This document shows positions 7,983 through 17,085 of a DNA stretch of 34,854 nucleotides, piece after piece; within the stretch, counting starts at the first letter, position 1; every line of letters starts with the position of its first letter. The stretch covers positions 1 through 34,854 of the forward strand of contig JAOAEI010000009.1 in the NCBI GenBank assembly GCA_026416875.1. The letters are read 5' to 3'. Source of the stretch: Caloramator sp. GTDB lineage: Bacteria > Bacillota > Clostridia > Clostridiales > Caloramatoraceae. The notes beneath the pieces are model-generated. The model worked only from the letters and a program-made list of their open reading frames with translations. It was not told the DNA's origin and ran no database searches. A program made the position numbers and the translations under genes.

Positions 7983-8779
7983 GGGATACAGCAATAAACA
8001 TAAAAAATTTAAGCTTTTCCTTTGGCAAAGAAATTATATTAGACGATATTGGGTTAGAAATAAAAAAAGGGTATTTTTATTCAATAATCGGCCCTAATGG
8101 TTCAGGGAAGACAACTTTAATAAAACATATATCAAGGATTATAATGCCACCAGCTGATACTATTTTTGTCCAAGAAAAGGATGTTACTGAATATTTTCAA
8201 AAGGACTTTGCAAAAAAATTATCTTTAGTTCCTCAGGAAATAGAGGGAGAACATGATTTTACAGCCTATGAAATTGTGCTTATGGGAAGATATTGCCATC
8301 TTAAAATGTTTGAAGGCGAGACAAAAAAGGATAAAGAAATAGCCCTTTGGGCTATGAAGGTTACTAATACTCTTCATATTAAGGATAAGCCCTTTAAAAA
8401 TTTAAGCGGAGGAGAAAAGCAAAGAGTAATAATATCGAGGGCTCTTGCACAGGAGAGCGATATAGTTATATTAGATGAGCCTATCTCCCATCTTGATATA
8501 AATTATCAGATTGAGGTTTTGGATTTACTCCTAAAATTAAAGGAAGAGCTTAACATTACAATACTTTGTGTTTTACATGATCTTAATATGGCGGCACAAT
8601 ATAGTGACTATATAATAGCTATGAAGAATGGGAAAATAATAAAGATTGGAAATCCTAAAGAGGTTATAAATAAAAACTTAATTAAAGCGCTTTTTAATTT
8701 AGAAGTATCTGTTTTTACGAATCCAATTAACAATAGACCATTTATTATTCCATTGTCTAAATTTACACAAATTGGGTGA
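7976..8779 (+). CDS. btuD: Corrinoid ABC transporter ATP-binding protein BtuD
   Basis: This 267-residue ABC ATPase has Walker A GPNGSGKTT (39-47), the Q-loop in LVPQE (85-89), signature LSGGEKQR (143-150), Walker B IVILDEP (163-169) and an H-loop His in VLHDLN. It is closest in layout to the FepC/BtuD group that energises iron-siderophore and cobalamin importers. Its ATG overlaps the end of btuC by 7 nt, so the two should be co-translated. Its neighbours are the strongest evidence for corrinoid as the substrate. Confidence 0.9.
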   Translation: MVRDTAINIKNLSFSFGKEIILDDIGLEIKKGYFYSIIGPNGSGKTTLIKHISRIIMPPADTIFVQEKDVTEYFQKDFAKKLSLVPQEIEGEHDFTAYEIVLMGRYCHLKMFEGETKKDKEIALWAMKVTNTLHIKDKPFKNLSGGEKQRVIISRALAQESDIVILDEPISHLDINYQIEVLDLLLKLKEELNITILCVLHDLNMAAQYSDYIIAMKNGKIIKIGNPKEVINKNLIKALFNLEVSVFTNPINNRPFIIPLSKFTQIG

Positions 8780-8783
8780 TAAG

Positions 8784-9527
8784 ATGAAAATTGAAAGATT
8801 TAGAGATTTAACATTAATAGATTTAGATGAGGGAAAATATTTAGTTGTTGCATGTGATTCCTGTGGTGGAGTTGGTAGTAAGGAATTTGATGTTGTGAAG
8901 GCTGAAGCGGAAATAGTCGGTTATTATACTGCTTATGTCCCATTAGCGGAGGTTATATCAATAAAAGCACAGCCCATTACTATAATCGACACCCTTTCTG
9001 TTGAAATGGAACCCTATGGATTAAAAATAATAGATGGTATTAAAAAATTGGCAAATGAGGCTAATTTAGACGCTTCTATCATAAACGGCAGCACAGAGGA
9101 AAATTTTAAAACTGTGCAAACGGGAATCGGGGTTACGGTTATAGGATATCTTTTAAAAAACGATTTTCCAATAAAGACCAAAGAAGGGGATATTGCATTA
9201 ATTGTGGGCCTTCCAAAGGTTGGGCAAGAAGTCCTAGAGGATAAGGGTGAAATATTAACGATAAAAAAACTTATTGAAATTAGAACATTAAATTATATAA
9301 AAGAAATTCTTCCTGTAGGATCAAAGGGAATTTATCATGAACTAAAGGAGATAGAAAAATCTAATAATTTGAAATTGGACTATAACCATTTTATTGATAT
9401 AGATTTAAAAAAATCAGGAGGGCCTTCAACCTGTGCAATTGTTACGATAGAAGAGAAGTATTTGGAAGAATTTAAAAAAAAGGTTAGTATACCAATAAAC
9501 GTTTTAGGAAGATTTTATAGGGAGTGA
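8784..9527 (+). CDS. cblS: Alpha-ribazole kinase CblS (AIR synthase/PurM-like)
   Basis: The 247-residue protein has the fold signature of the AIR synthase/thiamine-phosphate kinase superfamily: an acidic, Gly-rich ACDSCGGVGSKE near residues 24-35, a middle TGIGVTVIG segment, and a GDIALIVGLPKVG stretch near the start of the second domain. Stand-alone members in B12 operons of Firmicutes are CblS, which phosphorylates alpha-ribazole to alpha-ribazole phosphate and bypasses CobT. The ATG at 8784 has GGGTGAT (8774-8780); an upstream TTG at 8772 lies inside btuD. Its natural partner would be the S component at 4951-5451. Assignment is from recognised motifs and context. Confidence 0.8.
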   Translation: MKIERFRDLTLIDLDEGKYLVVACDSCGGVGSKEFDVVKAEAEIVGYYTAYVPLAEVISIKAQPITIIDTLSVEMEPYGLKIIDGIKKLANEANLDASIINGSTEENFKTVQTGIGVTVIGYLLKNDFPIKTKEGDIALIVGLPKVGQEVLEDKGEILTIKKLIEIRTLNYIKEILPVGSKGIYHELKEIEKSNNLKLDYNHFIDIDLKKSGGPSTCAIVTIEEKYLEEFKKKVSIPINVLGRFYRE

Positions 9528-9531
9528 TTAG

Positions 9532-10980
9532 ATGAGAATAATGGTTCAAGGGACATCCTCCTCCTGCGGAAAAAGTATAACTGTAGCGGCTCTTTGTAGG
9601 ATTTTTAATCAAGATGGATATAGGGTATGTCCCTTTAAATCTCAGAATATGTCATTAAACTCCTATGTTGATGATGACGGATTAGAAATGGGAAGGGCTC
9701 AGGTTCTTCAAGCTCAAGCTGCAGGAATAAAACCAAGGGCATTTATGAATCCAATCCTTTTAAAACCTACTACTGATAGAAAAAGTCAGGTTATAATAAT
9801 GGGACGTCCTTTTAAAAACATGGATGCAGCAGAGTATTTTAGTTATAAGGTCTCCCTCAAGGATAGAATTAAAGAAATATATAAAAAAATAGAAGAAAAC
9901 TTTGATATAGTAGTTATCGAGGGAGCAGGAAGTCCTGCCGAGATTAATTTAAAGGACAATGATATAGTTAACATGGGTATGGCAGAAATAGCAAATTCAA
10001 AGGTTATTTTAGTTGCGGATATCGATAAGGGTGGAGTATTTGCTTCTATATATGGGACATATATGTTGCTTGATGAAGATGAAAGAAAAAGAATAAAAGG
10101 AATTATTATAAATAAATTTAGAGGGGATAAATCCCTCTTAAAAAGTGGGATTGAAAAAATAGAATCGTTAATAAATGTTCCAGTAATAGGGATTGTCCCT
10201 TATTTTAATTTAAAATTGGAGGACGAAGATGGTGCAGGATTTAGAAAGGAAAAAATCGATGGGGAGATAAACATCAGGGTTATAAATCTTCCAAGGATTT
10301 CAAATTTTACTGATTTTGATGCTTTTATGTTTGATGAAGATGTAAACATAAGGTTTATTGAAAAACCTAATGAAGTAGAAGGAGCAGATATGGTAATAAT
10401 ACCCGGCAGTAAAAACACACTTGAGGATTTAAGATGGCTCAAGGTTAGCGGATTTTATGAAAAGCTTTTAAATTTTGACGGTATAATATTTGGAATATGT
10501 GGTGGTTATCAAATGATGGGAAGGAAAGTTATCGACGAAGAAGGTTGGGAAACTATAAAGGGAGATGAGGAAGAAGGACTAGGCTTTTTTGAAACGATTA
10601 CCTTTTTATTAGGCGATAAAAAAACAAGAAATGTTACTGGACAAGCATTTGGAAAGAATATAAAGGGTTATGAAATTCATATGGGAAAAACAATAAACAA
10701 CAAAAATCCCTTTGTTGAAATATGTTTTGATAAAGAAAAATATTTAGATGGGGATTACAAGGAAAATAAATATTTTGGAACTTACCTCCATGGCATTTTT
10801 GATTCGGGGGAGTTTAGAAGTTTTATTTTAAATTTATTAAGAAGTAAAAAAGGGTTAACTATTAAAAAGTCCTTTGACTTAGAAGAAAAAAGGCAGGAGG
10901 AGCTTAATAAACTTGCTGAAATTTTTAGGCAAAACGTGGATATAAATTTTATATATAAACTCATGAAAGAGGAAGACTGA
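9532..10980 (+). CDS. cbiP: Cobyric acid synthase (adenosylcobyrinate a,c-diamide amidotransferase) CbiP/CobQ
   Basis: This 482-residue enzyme amidates the b, d, e and g carboxylates of adenosylcobyrinate a,c-diamide using ATP and glutamine. The N-terminal dethiobiotin-synthetase-like domain starts with VQGTSSSCGKS (5-15) and continues with CPFKSQNMSLNS and GRAQVLQAQAAG. The C-terminal class I glutaminase domain has Cys323 in FGICGGYQMMG and His420 in GTYLHGIF. The length matches the family, and it lies 4 nt after cblS. The ATG at 9532 follows GGGAGTGATT; a second ATG at 9541 is possible. Confidence 0.96.
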   Translation: MRIMVQGTSSSCGKSITVAALCRIFNQDGYRVCPFKSQNMSLNSYVDDDGLEMGRAQVLQAQAAGIKPRAFMNPILLKPTTDRKSQVIIMGRPFKNMDAAEYFSYKVSLKDRIKEIYKKIEENFDIVVIEGAGSPAEINLKDNDIVNMGMAEIANSKVILVADIDKGGVFASIYGTYMLLDEDERKRIKGIIINKFRGDKSLLKSGIEKIESLINVPVIGIVPYFNLKLEDEDGAGFRKEKIDGEINIRVINLPRISNFTDFDAFMFDEDVNIRFIEKPNEVEGADMVIIPGSKNTLEDLRWLKVSGFYEKLLNFDGIIFGICGGYQMMGRKVIDEEGWETIKGDEEEGLGFFETITFLLGDKKTRNVTGQAFGKNIKGYEIHMGKTINNKNPFVEICFDKEKYLDGDYKENKYFGTYLHGIFDSGEFRSFILNLLRSKKGLTIKKSFDLEEKRQEELNKLAEIFRQNVDINFIYKLMKEED

Positions 10981-10981
10981 T

Positions 10982-11908
10982 ATGACTGATATTTTGATAG
11001 GTTGTATTTTAGATTTAATATTTGGTGATCCGTATTGGTTTCCACATCCTGTAAAGTTAATGGGAAGGCTTATTGCCTTTGAAGAAAGGTTTGCAAGAAG
11101 GCTATTTAAAGGCAAGTCTTTGTATTTTGCAGGTTTTTTAATAGTTCTAATCAATATATCTTTGGCTTATTTTATTCCCTATTTTATTTTAAAGGCTTTA
11201 AGTTTTAACAGATATATTTTTCATGCTGTAAATATCTTTTTTATATATACTTTGGTAGCTGCAAAAAATTTAAGGGATGAAGCAGTTAAGGTATTAAATG
11301 CATTAAATATTTCTTTGGAGGAAGCAAGATATAAACTTTCCTTTATTGTTGGAAGGGATACAAAAAATTTGGATGAGGGGGAAATAATAAGGGCGACGGT
11401 GGAAACAGTTGCAGAAAATACCTCTGATGGGGTAATTGCACCTCTTTTTTATCTTTTATTTGGCACACCCTTTGGATTTGTTTACAAGATGGTAAATACA
11501 ATGGATTCTATGCTTGGATATATGAAGGAAGAATATAGATATATTGGTTTTTTCCCAGCAAAGACGGATGATGTTTTTAATTTTATTACAGCACGGATTA
11601 CAGGATTTTTGATGATTTTGTCAGGGATTTTTAGCTATGACGTTATATATGCTTTGAGAATAATGATAAGGGACCGAAAAAATCATAAAAGCCCAAATTG
11701 TGCTTATCCGGAGGGGGCTGTAGCTGGACTTTTGAAGGTAAGACTGGGTGGTGATAATTATTATTTTGGTGAACTTGTGAAAAAGCCTACGATAGGTGAC
11801 GCTGTTAGAGAACTTGAAAAGGAAGATATATTGCGAACTATAAAAATAATGTTTTCTACGGAATTAATATTTATAATTATCGCATTAGTGTTGAAAATTT
11901 ATTTTTAA
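10982..11908 (+). CDS. cbiB: Adenosylcobinamide-phosphate synthase CbiB
   Basis: This 308-residue membrane protein attaches aminopropanol phosphate to adenosylcobyric acid. Family hallmarks are the N-terminal DLIFGDPYWFPHPVKLMG, the central EIIRATVETVAENTSDG and APLFYLLFG motifs, and the later SPNCAYPEGAVAG segment. Hydrophobic stretches lie at about 45-65, 75-92, 150-165, 205-225 and 285-305. It starts 1 nt after the cbiP stop and precedes cobD and pduX, which supply its aminopropanol phosphate. Confidence 0.95.
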   Translation: MTDILIGCILDLIFGDPYWFPHPVKLMGRLIAFEERFARRLFKGKSLYFAGFLIVLINISLAYFIPYFILKALSFNRYIFHAVNIFFIYTLVAAKNLRDEAVKVLNALNISLEEARYKLSFIVGRDTKNLDEGEIIRATVETVAENTSDGVIAPLFYLLFGTPFGFVYKMVNTMDSMLGYMKEEYRYIGFFPAKTDDVFNFITARITGFLMILSGIFSYDVIYALRIMIRDRKNHKSPNCAYPEGAVAGLLKVRLGGDNYYFGELVKKPTIGDAVRELEKEDILRTIKIMFSTELIFIIIALVLKIYF

Positions 11909-11917
11909 GGAGGAAAC

Positions 11918-12955
11918 ATGATACACGGAGGAGATATATACTCGATAGGTAAAAAGGTTATAGATTTTTCAAGCAATATAAATCCCTTTGGAACTGTTGA
12001 AGGATTTAAGGAACATCTTTTTCAAAATTTTAACAGGGTTGAGGTTTACCCTGATATAAAATATAGAAACTTAAAAAAAAGAGTTGCTGAATATTTAGGC
12101 GTAGAAGAAAAAAATGTGATAGTTGGCAACGGTGCTGTTGATATTATAAACAATATAGTTTTGATGTTTAATAGGGTAGTTGTTTTTATTCCTTGCTTTA
12201 TTGAGTATATATTAAGACCTAAGTTATATAACAAAGATGTTTTAATGCTAAATCTTCAAAAAGACTTTACTTTAGATATAAAACTAATTTATGAAAATTT
12301 AAAACCATCTGACCTATTGATTTTGGGGAATCCTAATAATCCAACAGGGCTTAGGATTGAAAAGAATACTCTAATTGAAATTGCAAATTTAGTAGAGGAA
12401 AGAAGAGCATTTTTGCTGCTGGATGAGGCTTTTTTTGAGTTTTGTGATGGATACGATAGCATAAAGGAGTTAAAGGGATTTAAAAATATTTGTATTTTAA
12501 GAGCTGCTACTAAGTTTTTTGCATTACCAGGAATAAGGCTTGGATATGCTTGTGCTGATGAAAAATTTGTAAAAGAATATTCAAAATATGAGCTTCCGTG
12601 GACTGTGAATGCCTTTGCAGAACTTGCTGCTGAGGTTATTTTTAATGAAGGATATATAAAAAAGACTAAGGAATATATAAAGATTCAAAGGGATGATGTG
12701 TTTAATAGATTAAGCAAAATAAAAAACATAAAGCCCTTTAGATCCGATTGTAATTTTATGCTTATTAAGTTATTAAAGAAGGATGAGGAATACATATATG
12801 AAAGGTTATTAGAAAAAAATATATTGGTAAGGAAATGCTCAAGTTTTTATGGACTAGACAATACATTTATAAGAATAGCAATAAAGAGCAGAGAAGATAA
12901 TGAAGTTTTAATAAAGGAAATTAATAATATTTTAGGTGATGGTGATGAAATTTAG
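11918..12955 (+). CDS. cobD: L-threonine-O-3-phosphate decarboxylase CobD
   Basis: This 345-residue PLP enzyme (aminotransferase class I/II fold) decarboxylates L-threonine phosphate to (R)-1-aminopropan-2-yl phosphate for CbiB. It starts MIHGGDI and continues DFSSNINPFG, as is usual for CobD. GNPNNPTG (137-144), LLLDEAFFEF, and the PLP Lys199 in AATKFFALPG are visible. There is no C-terminal cysteine-rich extension. The ATG is preceded by AAGGAGG. Its 3' end overlaps the start of pduX, the kinase that makes its substrate. Confidence 0.93.
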   Translation: MIHGGDIYSIGKKVIDFSSNINPFGTVEGFKEHLFQNFNRVEVYPDIKYRNLKKRVAEYLGVEEKNVIVGNGAVDIINNIVLMFNRVVVFIPCFIEYILRPKLYNKDVLMLNLQKDFTLDIKLIYENLKPSDLLILGNPNNPTGLRIEKNTLIEIANLVEERRAFLLLDEAFFEFCDGYDSIKELKGFKNICILRAATKFFALPGIRLGYACADEKFVKEYSKYELPWTVNAFAELAAEVIFNEGYIKKTKEYIKIQRDDVFNRLSKIKNIKPFRSDCNFMLIKLLKKDEEYIYERLLEKNILVRKCSSFYGLDNTFIRIAIKSREDNEVLIKEINNILGDGDEI

Positions 12956-13736
12956 CTATCCAGGAAGCATTGGAGAAGTTCTTCAAGGCAGAGTAAAGGG
13001 CAAAGACATTTTAGTTTCCTTTCCGGTTAATCTTTTTACCCAGGTAGAATTAGTCGATAAAGCCTTAGATGATGATAATTATAAAGCTAAAGAATTTTTA
13101 AAAAATCTTCTAAGTGCTTGGGGAATAGAACAAAAAGTGCATTTTAAAATTAAATCCTCTATTCCAAAGGGCAAAGGCTTTGCCAGTAGCACTGCTGACC
13201 TTTGTGCGCTTTATCATTGCCTATTGAAAAAATTTATCAAAGCATATAACCAAGAGGAACTTATAAAGGAATTGGTAAAGATTGAACCTACTGACAGCAT
13301 TATTTTCAACAGAGCCTGTGCCTTTGAATATAAAAACGGAGGATATTATGAGGAACTTGGAGAATATCTTGAGTTTTATGTATGGGTTTTTGAGGGAGAA
13401 AAGGAAGTAGATACTATTGAATTTAATAAAAGCATAAAAACACCTTTGGCTGATGTTTCAGATTTGTTTGATGAACTTAAAGTTGCAATAAATAATAAGG
13501 ATATAAAAACTTTAGCACAGATTTCAACCGAAAGCATAATAAGAAATCAAAATAGGTTATTTTACCCAATCCTTGATGATTGCATGAGGATATGTAAGGA
13601 AAGAGGAGGATTAGGGTTAATAGGGGCCCATAGTGGTAATATGGTAGGCATAATATTTGAAAGTCCTGTATATTTAGATATAAATTTTAAAGGATACAAA
13701 TCATACCTTTTAAAAACATTAAAAAAAGCCTTTTAA
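12945..13736 (+). CDS. pduX: L-threonine kinase PduX (GHMP family)
   Basis: The 263-residue protein is a GHMP kinase: SYPGSIGEVLQG at the N-terminus and the ATP-binding PKGKGFASSTAD at 74-85. A C-terminal GGLGLIGAHSGNMVGIIF segment is the third GHMP motif. It phosphorylates L-threonine to L-threonine phosphate, which CobD then decarboxylates. GTG and ATG codons precede the chosen ATG at 12945, but AGGTGAT at 12934-12940 is best spaced for 12945. The gene overlaps cobD by 11 nt, a pairing that supports PduX over other GHMP kinases. Confidence 0.88.
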   Translation: MKFSYPGSIGEVLQGRVKGKDILVSFPVNLFTQVELVDKALDDDNYKAKEFLKNLLSAWGIEQKVHFKIKSSIPKGKGFASSTADLCALYHCLLKKFIKAYNQEELIKELVKIEPTDSIIFNRACAFEYKNGGYYEELGEYLEFYVWVFEGEKEVDTIEFNKSIKTPLADVSDLFDELKVAINNKDIKTLAQISTESIIRNQNRLFYPILDDCMRICKERGGLGLIGAHSGNMVGIIFESPVYLDINFKGYKSYLLKTLKKAF

Positions 13737-13746
13737 GGGGGATAAC

Positions 13747-15042
13747 ATGAAGGGAATAGTTATTGCAGCACCTAACAGCGGAAGCGGAAAAACTTTAATA
13801 ACCATGGGAATCATAAAAACTCTTAGAGACATGAATTATACAGTTTTCCCTTGCAAAGTTGGTCCTGACTATATAGATACTTCATTTTTAAAAAGAGTGG
13901 CAGGTAAAGAATCACAAAATTTAGATCCTTTTCTTCAGGGGAAGGAATATAAAACTTTAATAGATGAGGACTTAGATTTTTGTGTTATAGAAGGTGTTAT
14001 GGGGTATTTTGACGGTATATATAACACCTTTGAAAATTCTACATATAGCATAGCAAAGGATTTAAATTTAAATACCATCCTTGTTTATACCCCAAAGGGT
14101 GAAATGTTTAGCGTAGTTCCTAAAATTCAAGGAATGGTGAATTTCGACCCTAATATAAAAGGAATTATATTAAATAGGGTTTCTAAAAAATACTATTTAT
14201 TATTAAAGGAAATAATTGAAGGGTATGTTGGAATTAAGGTTTTAGGTTTTATTGAAGAAAATAAAGAGTTAGAAATAAAGTCAAGACATTTAGGATTAAT
14301 TCAAAGCTTAGAGATAGAAGATTTAGAGGAAAAGATAAGGAGGGTTTCAGAGGAGATTAAGAAAAATGTTGATTTAAGTGAACTTTTAAAATTAACAAAA
14401 GAAATTAACGTATCTAAGTCTAAGAATTTTTCTAAAACAAATTTTAAAGCAGCAATTGCGTATGATAAAGCTTTTTCTTTTTATTATAGAGAAAACATAG
14501 GTATTTTAAGTTCACTATTTGATGTTGAATTTTTTTCGCCAATTAAAGATACAGAATTACCAGATACTGACTTTGTCTATATTGGAGGAGGATATCCTGA
14601 ATTATTTAAAGATGAGCTTTCAGCAAATAAAAATATGTTAAAGTCAATAAGAGATTTTGTTGAAGATGGTGGATTTTTATTTGCAGAATGCGGGGGGCTT
14701 ATGTATTTAACGGAACAAATCGAAGACAAGGAGATGGTGGGGATATTTAAAGGGAAAACCCACATGACGGACAAGCTTCAAAATTTCGGATATGTGGAAG
14801 TTGAAATTGAAAGGGATTGCCTTATCGGAAAAAAAGGAGATAAATTTACAGCTCATGAGTTTCATAAATCAGTTGCGGAATTAAAACATGAAAAATTTTT
14901 AAAGGTTATAAAGGCTATGGGAAGTAGAGTAACAGGTTGTGGATATCAGAATATGAATGCCTTTGCATTATATCCCCATGTAAGTTTTTTTGGGAGTTTT
15001 AATATTCTTGAAAGCATTTTACAAAAGATGAAAGGAGAATAA
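13747..15042 (+). CDS. cbiA: Cobyrinate a,c-diamide synthase CbiA
   Basis: This 431-residue enzyme makes the first two amidations of (cobalt-)cobyrinate, at the a and c carboxylates, with ATP and glutamine. The N-terminal P-loop-like APNSGSGKT is at 8-16, followed by CKVGPDYID (36-44) and IEGVMGYFDG. The glutaminase domain has YIGGGYPE (278-285), the nucleophile Cys315 in AECGGLMYL, and the AHEFHKS and YPHVSFFGS His motifs. The ATG has AAGGGGG upstream. Confidence 0.95.
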   Translation: MKGIVIAAPNSGSGKTLITMGIIKTLRDMNYTVFPCKVGPDYIDTSFLKRVAGKESQNLDPFLQGKEYKTLIDEDLDFCVIEGVMGYFDGIYNTFENSTYSIAKDLNLNTILVYTPKGEMFSVVPKIQGMVNFDPNIKGIILNRVSKKYYLLLKEIIEGYVGIKVLGFIEENKELEIKSRHLGLIQSLEIEDLEEKIRRVSEEIKKNVDLSELLKLTKEINVSKSKNFSKTNFKAAIAYDKAFSFYYRENIGILSSLFDVEFFSPIKDTELPDTDFVYIGGGYPELFKDELSANKNMLKSIRDFVEDGGFLFAECGGLMYLTEQIEDKEMVGIFKGKTHMTDKLQNFGYVEVEIERDCLIGKKGDKFTAHEFHKSVAELKHEKFLKVIKAMGSRVTGCGYQNMNAFALYPHVSFFGSFNILESILQKMKGE

Positions 15043-15044
15043 AA

Positions 15045-15413
15045 ATGGAAGCAATTCTTTTAATAAGTCATGGAAGTAGGAGCAAGGAAGCTAGTAAAAC
15101 TTTTTTAAAAGTAGCTGAGGAATTTGAAGGATTTATGAATATAAAGGTTTTTACGGCTTTTATGGAGTTTAATGAGCCTAATATAAAAAAAGCTATTGAT
15201 GATATTTATAGGCAAGGGATTAAAAAAATAATAGTAATACCTTATTTTCTATATACAGGTGTTCATATTAAAGAGGATATACCAAATGAATTAAAGGAAG
15301 CAAGTAATGAATATGAAGATTTAATTATAGAATTTACAAAACCAATTGAATTTCATCCTTTAATTTTAGAAATCTTAAAGGAACGTTTTAATGGAGAAAG
15401 GAAGATTATATGA
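15045..15413 (+). CDS. cbiX: Short-form sirohydrochlorin cobaltochelatase CbiX
   Basis: This 122-residue protein is the short CbiX form, known from archaea and some bacteria, that works as a homodimer to insert Co2+ into sirohydrochlorin. His9 in LLISHGSR and His74 in LYTGVHIKEDIP match the two metal-binding histidines of characterised short CbiX proteins. It begins the ring-building block of the operon, and its stop overlaps the start of cbiC. A sirohydrochlorin ferro- or nickel-chelatase role is possible for this family, but the context favours cobalt. No separate cbiK is seen. Confidence 0.9.
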   Translation: MEAILLISHGSRSKEASKTFLKVAEEFEGFMNIKVFTAFMEFNEPNIKKAIDDIYRQGIKKIIVIPYFLYTGVHIKEDIPNELKEASNEYEDLIIEFTKPIEFHPLILEILKERFNGERKII

Positions 15414-16030
15414 TTTATCTTAAAGAACCTTTAAAAATAGAGGAAAAAAGCTTTGAAATAATAAAGTCCAATATAAAAAAGGAATTTAATTTGGAGGAAC
15501 TGCCAGTTGTTTTAAGGGCAATTCATGCTACAGGGGATTATGATTATGAAAATATAATAAGATTTAAAAATGAACCTATTAAAGCAGGAATAGAAGCTCT
15601 TAAAGATAAGGTTAGAGTTTTTACAGATACTAAAATGGCCTATGCGGGAATAAATAAAAAATTGCTTAAGATAATAGGAGCTTCAATATATTGCTATATT
15701 GATGAAAAGGAGATTTATGAAAATTCAAAGGAGAAAAATATAACCCGCTCTATGGCAGCTATAGATAAAGCTGTTGAAACAAATATAGAAATATTTGTAA
15801 TAGGCAATGCGCCGACGGCTCTTTTTAGGCTTTGTGAATATATTGAAAGAAAAATAATTTTGCCTAAATTAGTTATAGGTGTTCCAGTAGGTTTTGTTGG
15901 GGCTGAGGAATCCAAAGAGGTTCTGTATAGTTTAAATGTCCCATCAATTACCACGAAAGGAACAAAGGGGGGAAGTAATGTAGCAGCTGCTATATTTAAT
16001 GCAATTCTATATACGGTGGTGGGAAGATGA
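15410..16030 (+). CDS. cbiC: Cobalt-precorrin-8 methylmutase CbiC
   Basis: This 206-residue enzyme moves the C-11 methyl group to C-12, giving cobyrinate. His39 in LRAIHATGDYDYE is the expected active-site His of the CobH/CbiC family. FTDTKMAYAGINK and FVIGNAPTALFRLCE, followed by PVGFVGAEESKE, are typical family blocks. It overlaps cbiX and cbiD by ATGA junctions, so the three are probably translationally coupled. Confidence 0.95.
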   Translation: MIYLKEPLKIEEKSFEIIKSNIKKEFNLEELPVVLRAIHATGDYDYENIIRFKNEPIKAGIEALKDKVRVFTDTKMAYAGINKKLLKIIGASIYCYIDEKEIYENSKEKNITRSMAAIDKAVETNIEIFVIGNAPTALFRLCEYIERKIILPKLVIGVPVGFVGAEESKEVLYSLNVPSITTKGTKGGSNVAAAIFNAILYTVVGR

Positions 16031-17085
16031 CTGAATATGTAATTCATGAGGGAAAAAAGTTAAGATTAGGATACACAACAGGAAGTTGTGCAGCAGCTGC
16101 TACTAAGGCAGCTATATTAAAATTGTTGGGATTTGAACCTGAGTTTGTAGATATAAAAACGCCAGAAGGAAAAAATTTAACAATAAAGGTAAACGAATGC
16201 TTTATTGAGGGTGAATTTGCCGTAGCTTCTGTTACAAAGGATGCCGGTGATGACATTGATGTTACTGATAAGATAAAGATATATTCCAAGGTTAAGCTGA
16301 GGGATGATGGAAATATAATTATCGATGGAGGAATAGGAATAGGAAGATTTAGGGAGGATTCCCCCTTTGGCAAGAAGGGACAAGCTGCTATAAATAAAGT
16401 GCCAAAGGAAATGATTAAAGAAGCGGTTTTAGAAGTTTATTCAAAGGGTGCTGATGTATTGATTTTTGCTCCTGAGGGTGATGAAATTGCTAAAAGAACG
16501 TATAATCCAAGGCTTGGCATAGAAGGAGGAATTTCAATTATAGGGACTAAGGGGATAGTTTATCCTATGTCCGATGATGCGATGAAAAAGACGATTTATA
16601 TGGAGCTTGATATGATTATAAAAAAGAGTAATCAAGTAATATTTACATTCGGAAATCATGGTGAAGAATTTATAAAAAAAATTGGTATAAAAGGAGAAGT
16701 TGTAAAGACGTCAAATTATGTAGGAGATGCACTTTTATATGCAAAAGAAGTTGGATTTAAGAAAATTACTATAGTAGGCCATATAGGCAAAATGTGTAAG
16801 ATTTCAATAGGCGCTTTTAATACTCACAGTAAAATAGTGGATTCAAGGATGGAGTCCTTTGTGTATTATCTTGCAAAGAGAAGATGTCATTATGAAATTA
16901 TTGAAAAGGTTGAGAATTTTAAAACGGCAGAAGAAGCAGCAAATTATTTAAAAGAGAAGGGATATGAATTTTTATTTGATGATATGAAAAGAGGAATAAT
17001 AGAGAGAATTAAAAGTTATTTAAATAGTGAAGATATCGATATAGATGTCATAATTTATACCTTTAAAGATGGTAGGGTGGTGTAA
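16027..17085 (+). CDS. cbiD: Cobalt-precorrin-5B (C1)-methyltransferase CbiD
   Basis: CbiD, 352 residues, performs the C-1 methylation of the anaerobic route and is not homologous to the other SAM methyltransferases of the pathway. The N-terminal LRLGYTTGSCAAAATKAA and the VTKDAGDDIDVT, PRLGIEGGISIIGTKG and FGNHGEEF blocks are diagnostic. Its presence, with CbiG, marks the pathway as the oxygen-independent one. It overlaps cbiC (ATGA) and cbiE (TAATG). Confidence 0.96.
   Translation: MTEYVIHEGKKLRLGYTTGSCAAAATKAAILKLLGFEPEFVDIKTPEGKNLTIKVNECFIEGEFAVASVTKDAGDDIDVTDKIKIYSKVKLRDDGNIIIDGGIGIGRFREDSPFGKKGQAAINKVPKEMIKEAVLEVYSKGADVLIFAPEGDEIAKRTYNPRLGIEGGISIIGTKGIVYPMSDDAMKKTIYMELDMIIKKSNQVIFTFGNHGEEFIKKIGIKGEVVKTSNYVGDALLYAKEVGFKKITIVGHIGKMCKISIGAFNTHSKIVDSRMESFVYYLAKRRCHYEIIEKVENFKTAEEAANYLKEKGYEFLFDDMKRGIIERIKSYLNSEDIDIDVIIYTFKDGRVV

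Noticed and set aside
5998-8779. btuFCD as an iron-siderophore importer
   Set aside because: The families overlap in sequence, but the genes lie inside a B12 riboswitch operon between an adenosyltransferase and alpha-ribazole kinase, so corrinoid is more likely.
16044-16373. Minus-strand reading frame opposite cbiD (also 20811-21179, 22248-22619, 24000-24329 and 32045-32383)
   Set aside because: These are antisense shadows of well-identified genes. Their compositions mirror the coding strand, and none has a ribosome binding site and domain pattern.
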